DNA of 15,509 nucleotides from an uncultured Oscillospiraceae bacterium (GTDB lineage Bacteria; Bacillota; Clostridia; Oscillospirales; Oscillospiraceae): contig CAKTLD010000037.1 of the NCBI GenBank assembly GCA_934572445.1, positions 1 through 15,509 on the forward strand, given 5' to 3'. The number at the start of each line of letters is the position of its first letter. Within the stretch, counting starts at the first letter, position 1. The translations under genes were made by a program, and so were the position numbers. The notes below the pieces were generated by a model. It ran no database searches. It saw nothing but the letters and a program-made list of their open reading frames with translations, and was not told where the DNA came from. Of the stretch, positions 1 through 6,683 are shown piece by piece.

Positions 1-1080
1 TCGCTCGCCCCGCTTTTGGAGCCTCTCGGCATCCCCTGCGCGCTGCTCACCGCCTCGACCAAGGCCAGGGAGCGCCGCGCGCTGAACGAACGTCTCCGGT
101 CCGGCGAGCTCTCCCTCGTCATCGGCACGCATGCCCTGCTCTCGCCTGACGTGCAGTACCAAAACCTCGGGCTCGTCGTCACCGACGAGCAGCACCGCTT
201 CGGCGTTGACCAGCGCGCTGCGCTGTCCGCCAAGGGCGATGACCCGCACCTTCTCGTCATGTCCGCCACGCCCATCCCGCGCACGCTCGCGCTGATGATC
301 TACGGCGATCTCGACGTCTCCATCTTAAACGAACTTCCCCCCGGACGGCAGAAGATCGACACCTTCGCCGTCCCGTCGAGCTATCACGAGCGTATCTACG
401 CTTTTTTGCGCAAGCTCGTCGCCGAGGGCCGTCAGGCCTACATCGTCTGCCCCATGGTCGCGGAAAACGACGAGCTCCCCGACGAGCGCAAGGCCGTCAC
501 CGCCTACGCGGAAATGCTGCAAAAAGAGGTCTTCCCTGACCTTCACATCGCCCCCATCCACGGCAAAATGAAGCCAAAGGAGAAGGACGCTGTCATGCGC
601 GCCTTCGCCGCGCACGAGATCGACGTGCTCGTCTCCACTACCGTCATTGAGGTCGGCGTCGACGTGCCGAACGCCGCGCTCATGCTCATTGAAAACGCCG
701 AGTGCTTTGGTCTCTCCCAGCTCCACCAGCTGCGCGGCCGCGTCGGCCGCGGGCAGCACAAGTCCTACTGCGTCCTCGTCTCCGACAACAAGGGCGAGGA
801 AAACAAGCAGCGTCTCAAGGTCATGTCCTCCACGAGCGACGGCTTCGCCATCGCGGAAGAGGACCTCAAACTCCGCGGCCCCGGCGACTTTTTCGGCTCC
901 CGCCAGCACGGCCTGCCGTCGCTGCGCGTCGCCGATCTCTCGTGCGATCTATCGCTTCTGCATGAAACGCAGTCCGCCGCCGAGCAGCTCCTTGCCGTTG
1001 ACCCCGCGCTCAAAAATCACCCCTTGCTCAAATCCCGCGTCGAGCTTCTCTTCGAGCTCAACGCCGACGCCATGAACTGA
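1..1080 (+). CDS. recG: ATP-dependent DNA helicase RecG, C-terminal half (5' end outside window)
   Basis: RecG remodels stalled replication forks and Holliday junctions by double-stranded DNA translocation. The frame is open from base 1 and ends in TGA at 1078-1080, giving 359 visible codons of a protein that is usually about 680 residues. The N-terminal wedge domain and Walker A motif therefore lie upstream of the window. The visible part begins within the first RecA-like domain. It carries the RecG-type motif II DEQHRFGV, motif III SATPIPRTLAL, motif V STTVIEVGVDVPNA and motif VI QLHQLRGRVGRG. The C-terminal RecG extension follows, with LRGPGDFFGSRQHG, which is typical of the RecG/Mfd group; DEQHRFG and the tail point to RecG rather than Mfd. 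The ATG/TTG codons near the left edge are internal. A strong hairpin terminator follows the stop directly. Confidence 0.97.
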   Translation, partial: SLAPLLEPLGIPCALLTASTKARERRALNERLRSGELSLVIGTHALLSPDVQYQNLGLVVTDEQHRFGVDQRAALSAKGDDPHLLVMSATPIPRTLALMIYGDLDVSILNELPPGRQKIDTFAVPSSYHERIYAFLRKLVAEGRQAYIVCPMVAENDELPDERKAVTAYAEMLQKEVFPDLHIAPIHGKMKPKEKDAVMRAFAAHEIDVLVSTTVIEVGVDVPNAALMLIENAECFGLSQLHQLRGRVGRGQHKSYCVLVSDNKGEENKQRLKVMSSTSDGFAIAEEDLKLRGPGDFFGSRQHGLPSLRVADLSCDLSLLHETQSAAEQLLAVDPALKNHPLLKSRVELLFELNADAMN

Positions 1081-1081
1081 C

Positions 1082-1151
1082 AAAAAAGTCAAGCCGAAGG
1101 CCGGCTCCGCATGTTTTCTTATGCGGAACCGGCCTTCGGCTTGACTTTTTT
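1082..1151 (+). terminator. Strong intrinsic terminator after recG
   Basis: A 31-base left arm (1082-1112) and right arm (1121-1151) pair with only one G-U position around the 8-base loop at 1113-1120. The core is the GC-rich stretch AAGCCGAAGGCCGG. The stem is bordered by A6 on the left and T7 on the right, so it could stop transcription in both directions. It starts one base after the recG stop codon. The right arm also contains TTGACT at 1141-1146, which fits as the -35 box of the next operon. Confidence 0.93.
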
Positions 1152-1168
1152 CTCTTTCGTAGTATGAT
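1141..1168 (+). promoter_or_regulatory. Sigma-A-type promoter of the abrB-like/glycosyltransferase operon
   Basis: TTGACT at 1141-1146 and TATGAT at 1163-1168 each match the vegetative consensus at 5 of 6 positions and are 16 bases apart. The expected start of transcription is near 1175, leaving a leader of about 29 bases that contains AGGAGG at 1190-1195, eight bases before the ATG at 1204. The -35 box lies in the 3' arm of the recG terminator and the -10 box lies inside an inverted repeat. Confidence 0.78.
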
Positions 1169-1187
1169 TAGTGCAACTAATCATACT
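1161..1187 (+). promoter_or_regulatory. Perfect 12-bp inverted repeat overlapping the -10 box, probable operator
   Basis: The left arm AGTATGATTAGT (1161-1172) and right arm ACTAATCATACT (1176-1187) are exact reverse complements around the 3-base spacer GCA. The predicted transcription start falls in the spacer, so the full repeat is not in the RNA. It therefore acts more plausibly as a DNA-binding site than as an RNA hairpin. A dimeric repressor bound here would block the -10 region. The first gene of the operon encodes an AbrB-type DNA-binding protein, so autorepression is the simplest inference. The repeat itself is directly visible; the bound protein is not. Confidence 0.72.
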
Positions 1188-1203
1188 TTAGGAGGCTGAT
1201 TTT

Positions 1204-1428
1204 ATGGAAGTTCCGCAGGGCAAGCACGCCTGGATGGTCAAGATCGGTGAAAAAGGCCAGTTTGTCATCCCCAAGGAAGCGCGCGATATTTTCGGCTTTC
1301 ACCCCGGCGACGAGCTGCTCGTCCTCGGCGACGACGAGCGCGGCATCGCCATCCTGCCCAAGGCCATGCAGCGGGAATATATGCTGCGCATCTTTTCCGA
1401 AATGGACAACGGGGGCGACAGCAAATGA
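1204..1428 (+). CDS. AbrB/MazE-type (SpoVT-AbrB domain) transcriptional regulator
   Basis: This is a 74-residue protein with one swapped-hairpin AbrB domain at about residues 11-55 (KIGEKGQFVIPKEARDIFGF, then HPGDELLVL and GIAILPK), the classic pattern of this family. Such proteins bind DNA as dimers or tetramers and act as transition-state regulators, local autoregulators or antitoxins. The ATG at 1204 follows AGGAGG with good spacing. The stop TGA overlaps the start of the glycosyltransferase gene (ATGA at 1425-1428), so the two are probably translationally coupled. No toxin-like partner is adjacent, which favours a local regulator over a MazE antitoxin. A palindrome overlapping the promoter suggests that it controls its own operon. 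The C-terminal tail of about 18 residues is charged and could mediate oligomerisation or ligand response. Confidence 0.9.
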   Translation: MEVPQGKHAWMVKIGEKGQFVIPKEARDIFGFHPGDELLVLGDDERGIAILPKAMQREYMLRIFSEMDNGGDSK

Positions 1429-2603
1429 GCAAGATCGTCTTTTTCTGCATCCCGGCCTACGGCCACACCAACCCGACGCTTGGCGTCGTGCGCGAGCTGA
1501 TCGCGCGCGGCCATGAGGTCCGTTACTACTCCTACGAGCCCATGCGCCCGCTTATTGAGGCCGCGGGCGCGCAATTCGTCGCCTGCGACCCGTATGACTG
1601 CGAGCAGCACCTCACGCCCGCCGACGGCGCGCGCGTCGGCAAGGACATCGCCTTTTCGACGCACATTCTGGTCGAGACCACCCTCGCCCTCGACGAAATG
1701 GTCTGCGCCGACATGCGCGCTTACGCGCCCGACTGCATCGTCGCCGACTCGATGGCCGTCTGGGGCAAAGCCGTCGCAAAAAAGCTCGGCATCCCGTTCG
1801 TCTCCTCGACCACGACCTTCGCTTTCAACCGCTATTCCGCGAAAATCATGAAGCAGAGCGGCGGCCAGATGCTCAAAATGATGCTCGCCATGCCGAAGAT
1901 CAACCGTGACCTCCAGCGCCTGCGCGACCGCGGCTACCCCATCAAAAACATTCTTGACATCATTCAGAACGACGACCGGACCGATACCATCGTCTACACC
2001 TCGCCCGAGTTCCAGCCCTGCGCCGACACGTTCTCAGACAAATACGCCTTCGTCGGTCCGTCCGTTCGCCCCGCGGCGGAAACCATCGAAAAGACGCGCG
2101 ACACGCTCGTTTACATTTCGATGGGCACGGTCAACAATGACCTTCTCCCCTTCTACCGCGCCTGCGTCGCCGCGTTTGCGGATTCCCCCTATCAGGTCAT
2201 TCTCTCCACCGGCGAACAGATCGACCGCTCCGCCCTCGGTACGCTCCCCGAAAGCTTCACCGCTCTGCCCCGCGTCGATCAGATCGCCGTACTGCAAAAA
2301 GCCGACGTCTTCCTCTCCCACTGCGGCATGAACAGCGCGAGCGAGAGCTTGTATTTCGGCGTACCGCTCGTCCTCTTCCCGCAGACGAACGAACAGGGCG
2401 GCGTTGCCGCCCGCGTCGCCGAACTCGGCGCAGGCCTCAAGCTCGAAAAAGCCGACGCCCGCTCCATCCGCGCCGCGGTCGACGCTGTCCTGCAAACGCC
2501 GTCGTACCGCGCAAATGCGCAGAAGATCAGCGAGAGTTTCCGCCGCTGCGGCGGCGCAAAAGCGGCGGCGGAGAAGATTCTTTCTGTCGCTGACAGAAAA
2601 TAA
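1425..2603 (+). CDS. GT1/MGT-family glycosyltransferase (macrolide-glycosyltransferase-like)
   Basis: This 392-residue protein has the two-domain GT-B architecture of UDP-sugar-dependent glycosyltransferases that act on small hydrophobic acceptors (MGT, YjiC/YojK, OleD group). The N-terminal acceptor domain opens with KIVFFCIPAYGHTNPTLG. His14 in GHTNP corresponds to the catalytic base of the family. The C-terminal donor domain has VYISMGTV at about 229-236 and the nucleotide-sugar signature HCGMNSASESLYFGVPL beginning at His299, followed by FPQTNEQ at 318-324. Length is normal for the family. It overlaps the AbrB-like gene by four bases. Likely roles are glycosylation of a macrolide, flavonoid, bile-derived or lipid acceptor, either for detoxification or for glycolipid synthesis; the acceptor cannot be read from the sequence. 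No membrane segment or signal peptide is evident, so it should be cytosolic or peripheral. Confidence 0.9.
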   Translation: MSKIVFFCIPAYGHTNPTLGVVRELIARGHEVRYYSYEPMRPLIEAAGAQFVACDPYDCEQHLTPADGARVGKDIAFSTHILVETTLALDEMVCADMRAYAPDCIVADSMAVWGKAVAKKLGIPFVSSTTTFAFNRYSAKIMKQSGGQMLKMMLAMPKINRDLQRLRDRGYPIKNILDIIQNDDRTDTIVYTSPEFQPCADTFSDKYAFVGPSVRPAAETIEKTRDTLVYISMGTVNNDLLPFYRACVAAFADSPYQVILSTGEQIDRSALGTLPESFTALPRVDQIAVLQKADVFLSHCGMNSASESLYFGVPLVLFPQTNEQGGVAARVAELGAGLKLEKADARSIRAAVDAVLQTPSYRANAQKISESFRRCGGAKAAAEKILSVADRK

Positions 2604-2629
2604 GTTCCCATGCCGCATGGGGAACGGGC

Positions 2630-2673
2630 TAAAGGGGGATATTCTCTTTCACGAAAGAGAATATCCCCCTTTA
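2630..2673. repeat. Large perfect palindrome, left unit
   Basis: Arms 2630-2650 and 2653-2673 are 21-base exact reverse complements separated by two bases. The arm runs TAAAGGGGGATATTCTCTTT plus C. It lies 26 bases after the glycosyltransferase stop codon and could fold as an RNA hairpin that protects or ends that transcript. Confidence 0.9.
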
Positions 2674-3074
2674 AATCCCCCAAGAGAAAGGTTTTAACAT
2701 TGCAAGCGAGCAGCTCGAAGAGCTGCAATGCTTGCCGATTGCACTGCCCATAGCGCGGCGCTGCCGCGTTAGCATTGCTAGACGATTTGGTTTGCTCCTA
2801 TTATCCGCTGCCGCTCTGCCAGCCTCGTAGAAATACAGCCTAATTTCCGTCTACCGGAGCACTCCACAATGCGGCGAGCAAAGCAATGCCGCATTCGGCA
2901 AGCAGTCTGGCGCCGTTCTACCGTCACTCGCGCCTCACGATAGTAAGGCGCGGTTGCTGGATGTGTCGAATCGCAGGGGTTCATGGCGAAGCCATGTACA
3001 CCGCACTTACATTGCGCAGCGCGTGCAGTTATTCAAGCTGCAAACTGCCAATGCAAATTTTCTCTGGGAGGGTT

Positions 3075-3119
3075 TAAGGGAGGGATATCTCTTTTTGAAA
3101 AAGAGATATCCCTCCCTTA
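3075..3119. repeat. Large perfect palindrome, right unit
   Basis: Arms 3075-3096 and 3098-3119 are 22-base exact reverse complements around a single central G. The arm is TAAGGGAGGGATATCTCTTT plus TT. It clearly resembles the left unit at 2630-2673, with substitutions that are compensated on both arms. It lies about 55 bases beyond the stop codon of the minus-strand acyl-CoA synthetase. Confidence 0.9.
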
Positions 3120-3174
3120 TTCGCATCCCCGCATCAGGCGGGGGAATCTCCTCTCTGCACCAGTGCAGAAAACC

Positions 3175-4905
3175 TCATTTCTCTTCCTGAGCCTTCAGCT
3201 TAGAAAGTTCCTCTTCCTCCAGCTGGCGATACGCCACCTTGCCGACCAGGGTCTTGGGCATATCCTCCTTGAATTCGATGTCATACGGCATGGCGTACTT
3301 CGCAACATTCTTGCGGCAGTAAGCCAGCAGCTCCTGCTTGGTGTCCTCGGTCGCGGGCACTCCGGCGGCAAGCTTCACGAACGCCTTGACCTTCTGCATC
3401 TTGTAGGGGTCGGGCACGCCGATCACGCAGCTCATCTGCACGAATTCATGCGCGTCGAGAATGTTCTCGATCTGGCCCGGATACACATTGTAGCCCGACG
3501 AGATGATCATGCGCTTGGCTCTGCCGCGGAAATAGATAAAGCCCTGCTCGTCCATCACACCGAGGTCGCCCGTGTAGACCCACGTCAGGCCGTCGGCATG
3601 CGTGCGCAGCGTCTGCGCCGTCTCCTCGGGATTGTTCATGTATTCCTTCATCACAGTCGGTCCGGCCAGCAGGATCTCGCCCTCCTCGCCGTAGGGCAGC
3701 TCGCGGTCGGTGTCCGGCTCCACGATCTTGATGTAGGTATCGGGGAACGGCAGGCCGATGGAGCCCTCCTTGAACATGTGCGGCGGTGTCAGGCAGCAGG
3801 CCGTGACCGTCTCGGTCGTGCCGTAGCCCTCGCGCACCTGAATGGACGCCTTGTGGTCATAGAGGAACTTGTCGAACTTTTTCTTCAGCTCGATCGACAG
3901 GCTGTCGCCGCCGGAGAACACACCCTTGAGCGAGCTCAGGTCCGCGCCGTCCATGCTCGGCAGCCTCAGCAGCGCCTCGTAGAGCGTCGGCACGCCCGCG
4001 ATGAAGTTGCACTTGTACTTCACGATCTGCTTGGCATAGCTCTTGGCCGTAAAGCGCGGGATTAGGATGCAGCGGCCGCCCTGCGAGAGCATCGTATGCA
4101 CGCACACGCCCAGACCAAAGCCGTGGAACAGCGGCATCGCCGCGAGCATGCGGTCGCCGGGACGGAACATCGGGTTCGCCGCGATGACCTGCTGGCCGAG
4201 GGCGTTAAAGTTCTTGTTCGTCAGCACAATGCCCTTCGTCGTGCCGGTCGTGCCGCCGGAATACAGGATGACAGCGGGGTCCGCGCCCTCGCGCTTTACC
4301 TTATAGGTCTTGTAGTAGCAGGAGCGGGACAGGCGCATAAAGTCCTTCCACATGATGACCGGCGCATCCTCGGGGATCTTTTCGATCTTGCGCCCCTCAG
4401 TGAGCATATACCCCGCCTTGATCGGCGTGGAAAGCGCGTCGCGCACGCTCGCGATGATCATATTCACGACCTTCGTGTGCTCGCGGATGCTCTCGAACTT
4501 GTGATAAAACTGGTCGAGCGTCACCGCCGCCACGCTCTCCGAGGCGTTCAGGTAGAACTCGATCTCCTTCTCCGCCGACAGCGGATGGATCATATTCGCA
4601 ATGCCGCCCACCAGATTTACGGCGTAGAACATATAGATGGCCTGCGGGCAGTTGGGCATGGCGATGGTCACCTTGTCGCCCTCGCGCACGCCGATGGTCT
4701 TGAGCGCCTTGGCGCACTGCTCGATCTCGCGGATCATCTGGCGGTAAGTCGTCGACTTTCCCATAAAGGTAAAGGCGATGTTGCCCGGATATTTCTTGGC
4801 GATCTGCTCCACGGCCTCGAACATCGAGCCATTGAAGTATTCAAGGTGCATCGGCACCTCGCCCATGTAGTCCTTCCACGGGGTTTTTACGATCGTATCA
4901 CTCAT
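3175..4905 (-). CDS. Long-chain acyl-CoA synthetase / AMP-dependent ligase
   Basis: This 576-residue ANL-superfamily enzyme activates a carboxylate, most likely a fatty acid, with ATP to an acyl-adenylate and then an acyl-CoA. All core motifs are present: the P-loop YSGGTTGTTKG (215-225), EGYGTTE (359-365), YTGDLG (444-449), the hinge/adenosine motif GRAKRMIISSGYNVYP (461-476), and the C-terminal PKTLVGK ending in the expected catalytic Lys556. Length and order are typical of FadD-like enzymes. The ATG at 4905 sits behind GGAGGAGG and overlaps the end of the E2-like acyltransferase gene by eight bases, so coupled translation is expected. No signal peptide or clear membrane anchor is seen. Substrate chain length cannot be read from the sequence; a medium-chain or aryl acid is possible. 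It is the last gene of a probable four-gene minus-strand operon. Confidence 0.93.
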   Translation of the reverse strand: MSDTIVKTPWKDYMGEVPMHLEYFNGSMFEAVEQIAKKYPGNIAFTFMGKSTTYRQMIREIEQCAKALKTIGVREGDKVTIAMPNCPQAIYMFYAVNLVGGIANMIHPLSAEKEIEFYLNASESVAAVTLDQFYHKFESIREHTKVVNMIIASVRDALSTPIKAGYMLTEGRKIEKIPEDAPVIMWKDFMRLSRSCYYKTYKVKREGADPAVILYSGGTTGTTKGIVLTNKNFNALGQQVIAANPMFRPGDRMLAAMPLFHGFGLGVCVHTMLSQGGRCILIPRFTAKSYAKQIVKYKCNFIAGVPTLYEALLRLPSMDGADLSSLKGVFSGGDSLSIELKKKFDKFLYDHKASIQVREGYGTTETVTACCLTPPHMFKEGSIGLPFPDTYIKIVEPDTDRELPYGEEGEILLAGPTVMKEYMNNPEETAQTLRTHADGLTWVYTGDLGVMDEQGFIYFRGRAKRMIISSGYNVYPGQIENILDAHEFVQMSCVIGVPDPYKMQKVKAFVKLAAGVPATEDTKQELLAYCRKNVAKYAMPYDIEFKEDMPKTLVGKVAYRQLEEEELSKLKAQEEK

Positions 4906-5776
4906 AGTCTACCTCCTCCGACATCGGCCGCTCTAAAAGAGCGGGGTGCTCCAGCAGATACTTGAAAAGGCGCACGCTCTTCGCGTAATAATAGCCGTCG
5001 GCAATGCGCTCGTCCACGGTGAGGCCGAGATCGACCGTCTCCCGCATTTCAACAAGACCGTGTTCGTCGTACAGCGGCGTCCACTTCTTTTCGCCGATGA
5101 TGCAGAACAGCGAGCTCGTGCCCCAGTTCGTCAGGTGATGGTAGCCGCTCTTCAAGCGGATCGAGCCAAGGTTGGAGAGGAACACCGAGCTGTAGTTCGG
5201 GTCCTTGCCGATGAGGAAATCAGGGCACCAGCCGTGCTTGTCGAGCCAGCGGATGAAATGAACGGCCGCCTTGGACAAAAAGCGCGGCATCCTGTTGAGG
5301 ATGTTCATGCTGTTGTCGGTCGTGTTGACCTTCTTCTGCTCGCGGCAGGAGGCGACCTCCTTGTGGATCTCCTCATGAATGGTGTCGATGGTGCTGTCGG
5401 GCTTGGCCTCCAGCAGCGCCATGGCCTCCTCGCTGCCGTCGGCAAACTCCTTTTTGATGACAAAGCCCGCCGTCACCTTATTGCGCTGATAGTAGTTTTC
5501 ATTCGCATAAAAGTGGTTGAGCTTCGGCCGCAAAATAACCGTCTTCACCAGCGCCGTCAGGATCACATGGAAAAATGTGTACTTGAACGGAATGCCCTCA
5601 TAGTTTTTCGTCGCAATGTAGTCCTTGATGGGCTCTAAATTCACGCGCTCGGCGATGTACGCCTCGTTGTCCGCGCGGTTGGGATAGATGATGCCCATGA
5701 TAAAGTGCAGCGAATCCACATTCCGCAGCAGTGTTGCGTCGCGCCGGTCGCCCCAGCGCCTCTTCTGTTCTGCCAT
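4898..5776 (-). CDS. E2/CAT-fold acyltransferase homologue lacking the catalytic histidine
   Basis: This 292-residue protein resembles the catalytic domain of 2-oxo-acid dehydrogenase E2 acyltransferases and chloramphenicol acetyltransferase. It has LSNLGSIRLKSGYHHL (200-215), then TSSLFCIIG, and near the C-terminus LTVDERIADG followed by a helix ending LLEHP, which aligns with the E2 signature (D)HRxxDG. The position that is His in active E2 and CAT enzymes is Glu256 here, while Asp260 and Gly261 are kept. There is no lipoyl or peripheral-subunit-binding domain, so it is not a normal dehydrogenase subunit. The ATG at 5776 is chosen because GGAAGAAGG precedes it; the upstream TTG at 5824 would translate that ribosome-binding site. 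It overlaps the acyl-CoA synthetase gene, suggesting a partner that transfers, binds or channels acyl-CoA. Confidence 0.75.
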   Translation of the reverse strand: MAEQKRRWGDRRDATLLRNVDSLHFIMGIIYPNRADNEAYIAERVNLEPIKDYIATKNYEGIPFKYTFFHVILTALVKTVILRPKLNHFYANENYYQRNKVTAGFVIKKEFADGSEEAMALLEAKPDSTIDTIHEEIHKEVASCREQKKVNTTDNSMNILNRMPRFLSKAAVHFIRWLDKHGWCPDFLIGKDPNYSSVFLSNLGSIRLKSGYHHLTNWGTSSLFCIIGEKKWTPLYDEHGLVEMRETVDLGLTVDERIADGYYYAKSVRLFKYLLEHPALLERPMSEEVDYE

Positions 5777-5837
5777 AAAACCTTCTTCCTTTCGGTTTTT
5801 TTGCTTCCTTATCCAATCTTCCAAATGCTATCCCTTT

Positions 5838-6659
5838 TCAGGGGATGAACCGTTCAAAAATGGCGATCGCGCCCTCGCGCTCCGCCGTGTCGAGATCCTG
5901 CCTCGACCGGATGGTCCAGTAGACCAGCTGCGCACCGCGTCTCCCGCAGTACTTCACCGGTGCGCGCCCCCGATCCTCGAATTTATAGGCAATGAAATCC
6001 GGCAGCCCATAGCAGTTCAGCAGCAGCTTTGCCGCCAGAAAGTCCATCACCGCCCCGTTTCCGGTGTGGTCGCGCGTAAAGTCCGCCGAGAGCTGCCCGC
6101 GGATGACCTCGGGCCGGTTTTTCCGCAGCCAGCGCACGCATCGCGGGTCGAACGACTCCACGCAATACGGCACCCGGAACCGATCCAGCTCCTCCATTGT
6201 GCGCGCGCACAGCGCCGCGCAGTTGCCGCGGAAGCTCTTGAGCTCCACGATCAGCGGCAGCCCCGTGCCCTCAAAGCACTCCAGCACTTCGCGCAGCTGC
6301 GGGATGCTCTCCTTCGTGCCGCCGAGGAAAACACCGCCCAGCTCGTCCGCGCCGAGATCCTCAAGATAGCCCTCGCGCCCCGTCATGCGCTTCAGCGCGC
6401 TGTCGTGGAACACGGCCAGCTCCCCATCGCGCAGCAGATGCACGTCGAGCTCCGCGCCGTATCCGCGCGCGGCCGCGCGCGCGAAGGCGCTCAGCGAATT
6501 TTCGGGGATGCCCGCGTCGGGATCGTAGAGCCCCCGATGCGCATAGCGGAACCGCGCCAGCGGGCGCATCCGCTCCACGGCGCGCCGCGTGCGCAGCATC
6601 CATGCCGCGCACAGCGCCGCCAGCGCCGGGATCGCGATAATGATAAGTAGAATTTTCAC
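5838..6659 (-). CDS. Membrane-anchored glycerophosphodiester phosphodiesterase
   Basis: This 273-residue GDPD-family TIM-barrel enzyme hydrolyses glycerophosphodiesters to glycerol-3-phosphate and an alcohol. Residues 3-22 (ILLIIIAIPALAALCAAW) form one N-terminal membrane helix or uncleaved signal anchor, and the catalytic domain follows at about 37-270. Family residues are visible: YAHRGLYD (His41, Arg42), PEN at 52-54, GAELDVHLLRDG with Glu70 and Asp72, FHD with His85, and VELK with Glu139 and Lys141. The start is GTG at 6659 with a modest AAGAG upstream; no better ATG exists in frame. It lies 24 bases after the transporter gene and 61 bases before the E2-like gene, all on the same strand. 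It probably acts on phospholipid or teichoic-acid breakdown products. Orientation of the catalytic domain relative to the membrane is not certain. Confidence 0.92.
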   Translation of the reverse strand: MKILLIIIAIPALAALCAAWMLRTRRAVERMRPLARFRYAHRGLYDPDAGIPENSLSAFARAAARGYGAELDVHLLRDGELAVFHDSALKRMTGREGYLEDLGADELGGVFLGGTKESIPQLREVLECFEGTGLPLIVELKSFRGNCAALCARTMEELDRFRVPYCVESFDPRCVRWLRKNRPEVIRGQLSADFTRDHTGNGAVMDFLAAKLLLNCYGLPDFIAYKFEDRGRAPVKYCGRRGAQLVYWTIRSRQDLDTAEREGAIAIFERFIP

Positions 6660-6683
6660 AGAATATCACTCTTTGTATTGCCG

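Larger units (their letters stand above)
2630..3119. mobile_element. MITE/REP-like element bounded by two related palindromes in inverted orientation
   Basis: The two boundary palindromes share the pattern TAA(A)GGG-GGGATAT-CTCTTT and its complement. Directly inside each, the flanks also resemble each other as inverted repeats: the left inner flank (about 2671-2707) has TTTAAATCCCCC, AGAGAAAGG and CATTGCAAG, and the reverse complement of the right inner flank (about 3045-3080) has CTTAAACCCTCCC, AGAGAAAA and GCATTGGCAG. This gives imperfect terminal inverted repeats of roughly 80 bases around a non-coding, stem-rich core, the layout of a miniature transposable element or paired REP unit. No transposase or clear target-site duplication is visible, so the class is an inference. 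Confidence 0.5.
2604..3174. other. Intergenic region between convergent genes, no convincing gene, hairpin-rich
   Basis: The frames crossing this stretch lack ribosome-binding sites and protein-like composition. It carries two large palindromes (2630-2673 and 3075-3119) and several short stems between them: a nested hairpin at 2702-2735, an 8-bp stem pairing 2868-2875 with 2888-2895, a 6-bp stem pairing 2929-2934 with 2947-2952, and CATGGC-GAA-GCCATG at 2982-2996. None of the large stems is followed by a clear T-run, so they are not textbook terminators. They may still end transcription of the convergent glycosyltransferase and acyl-CoA synthetase genes. Confidence 0.7.

Noticed and set aside
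1082..1187. A possible CRISPR-like or riboswitch region made of repeated stems
   Set aside because: There are only two different palindromes, with no repeat-spacer periodicity. They are better explained as terminator and operator.
1204..1428. A MazE-type antitoxin interpretation of the AbrB-domain gene
   Set aside because: The partner gene is a 392-residue glycosyltransferase, not a MazF- or PIN-type toxin, so a toxin-antitoxin pair is not supported.
2604..3174. A tRNA or known small RNA gene in the hairpin-rich intergenic region
   Set aside because: No cloverleaf, T-loop consensus (GTTCRA) with matching acceptor stem, or known RNA motif could be recognised by eye; a covariance-model scan would be needed to exclude it fully.
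2983..4065. A 360-codon plus-strand frame running from the palindrome region into the acyl-CoA synthetase
   Set aside because: Most of it is the antisense of the synthetase, and the beginning reads through the palindrome. There is no ribosome-binding site.
5777..5824. A 16-residue N-terminal extension of the E2-like protein from TTG 5824
   Set aside because: The extension would encode the ribosome-binding region GGAAGAAGG; the ATG at 5776 is properly spaced behind it.
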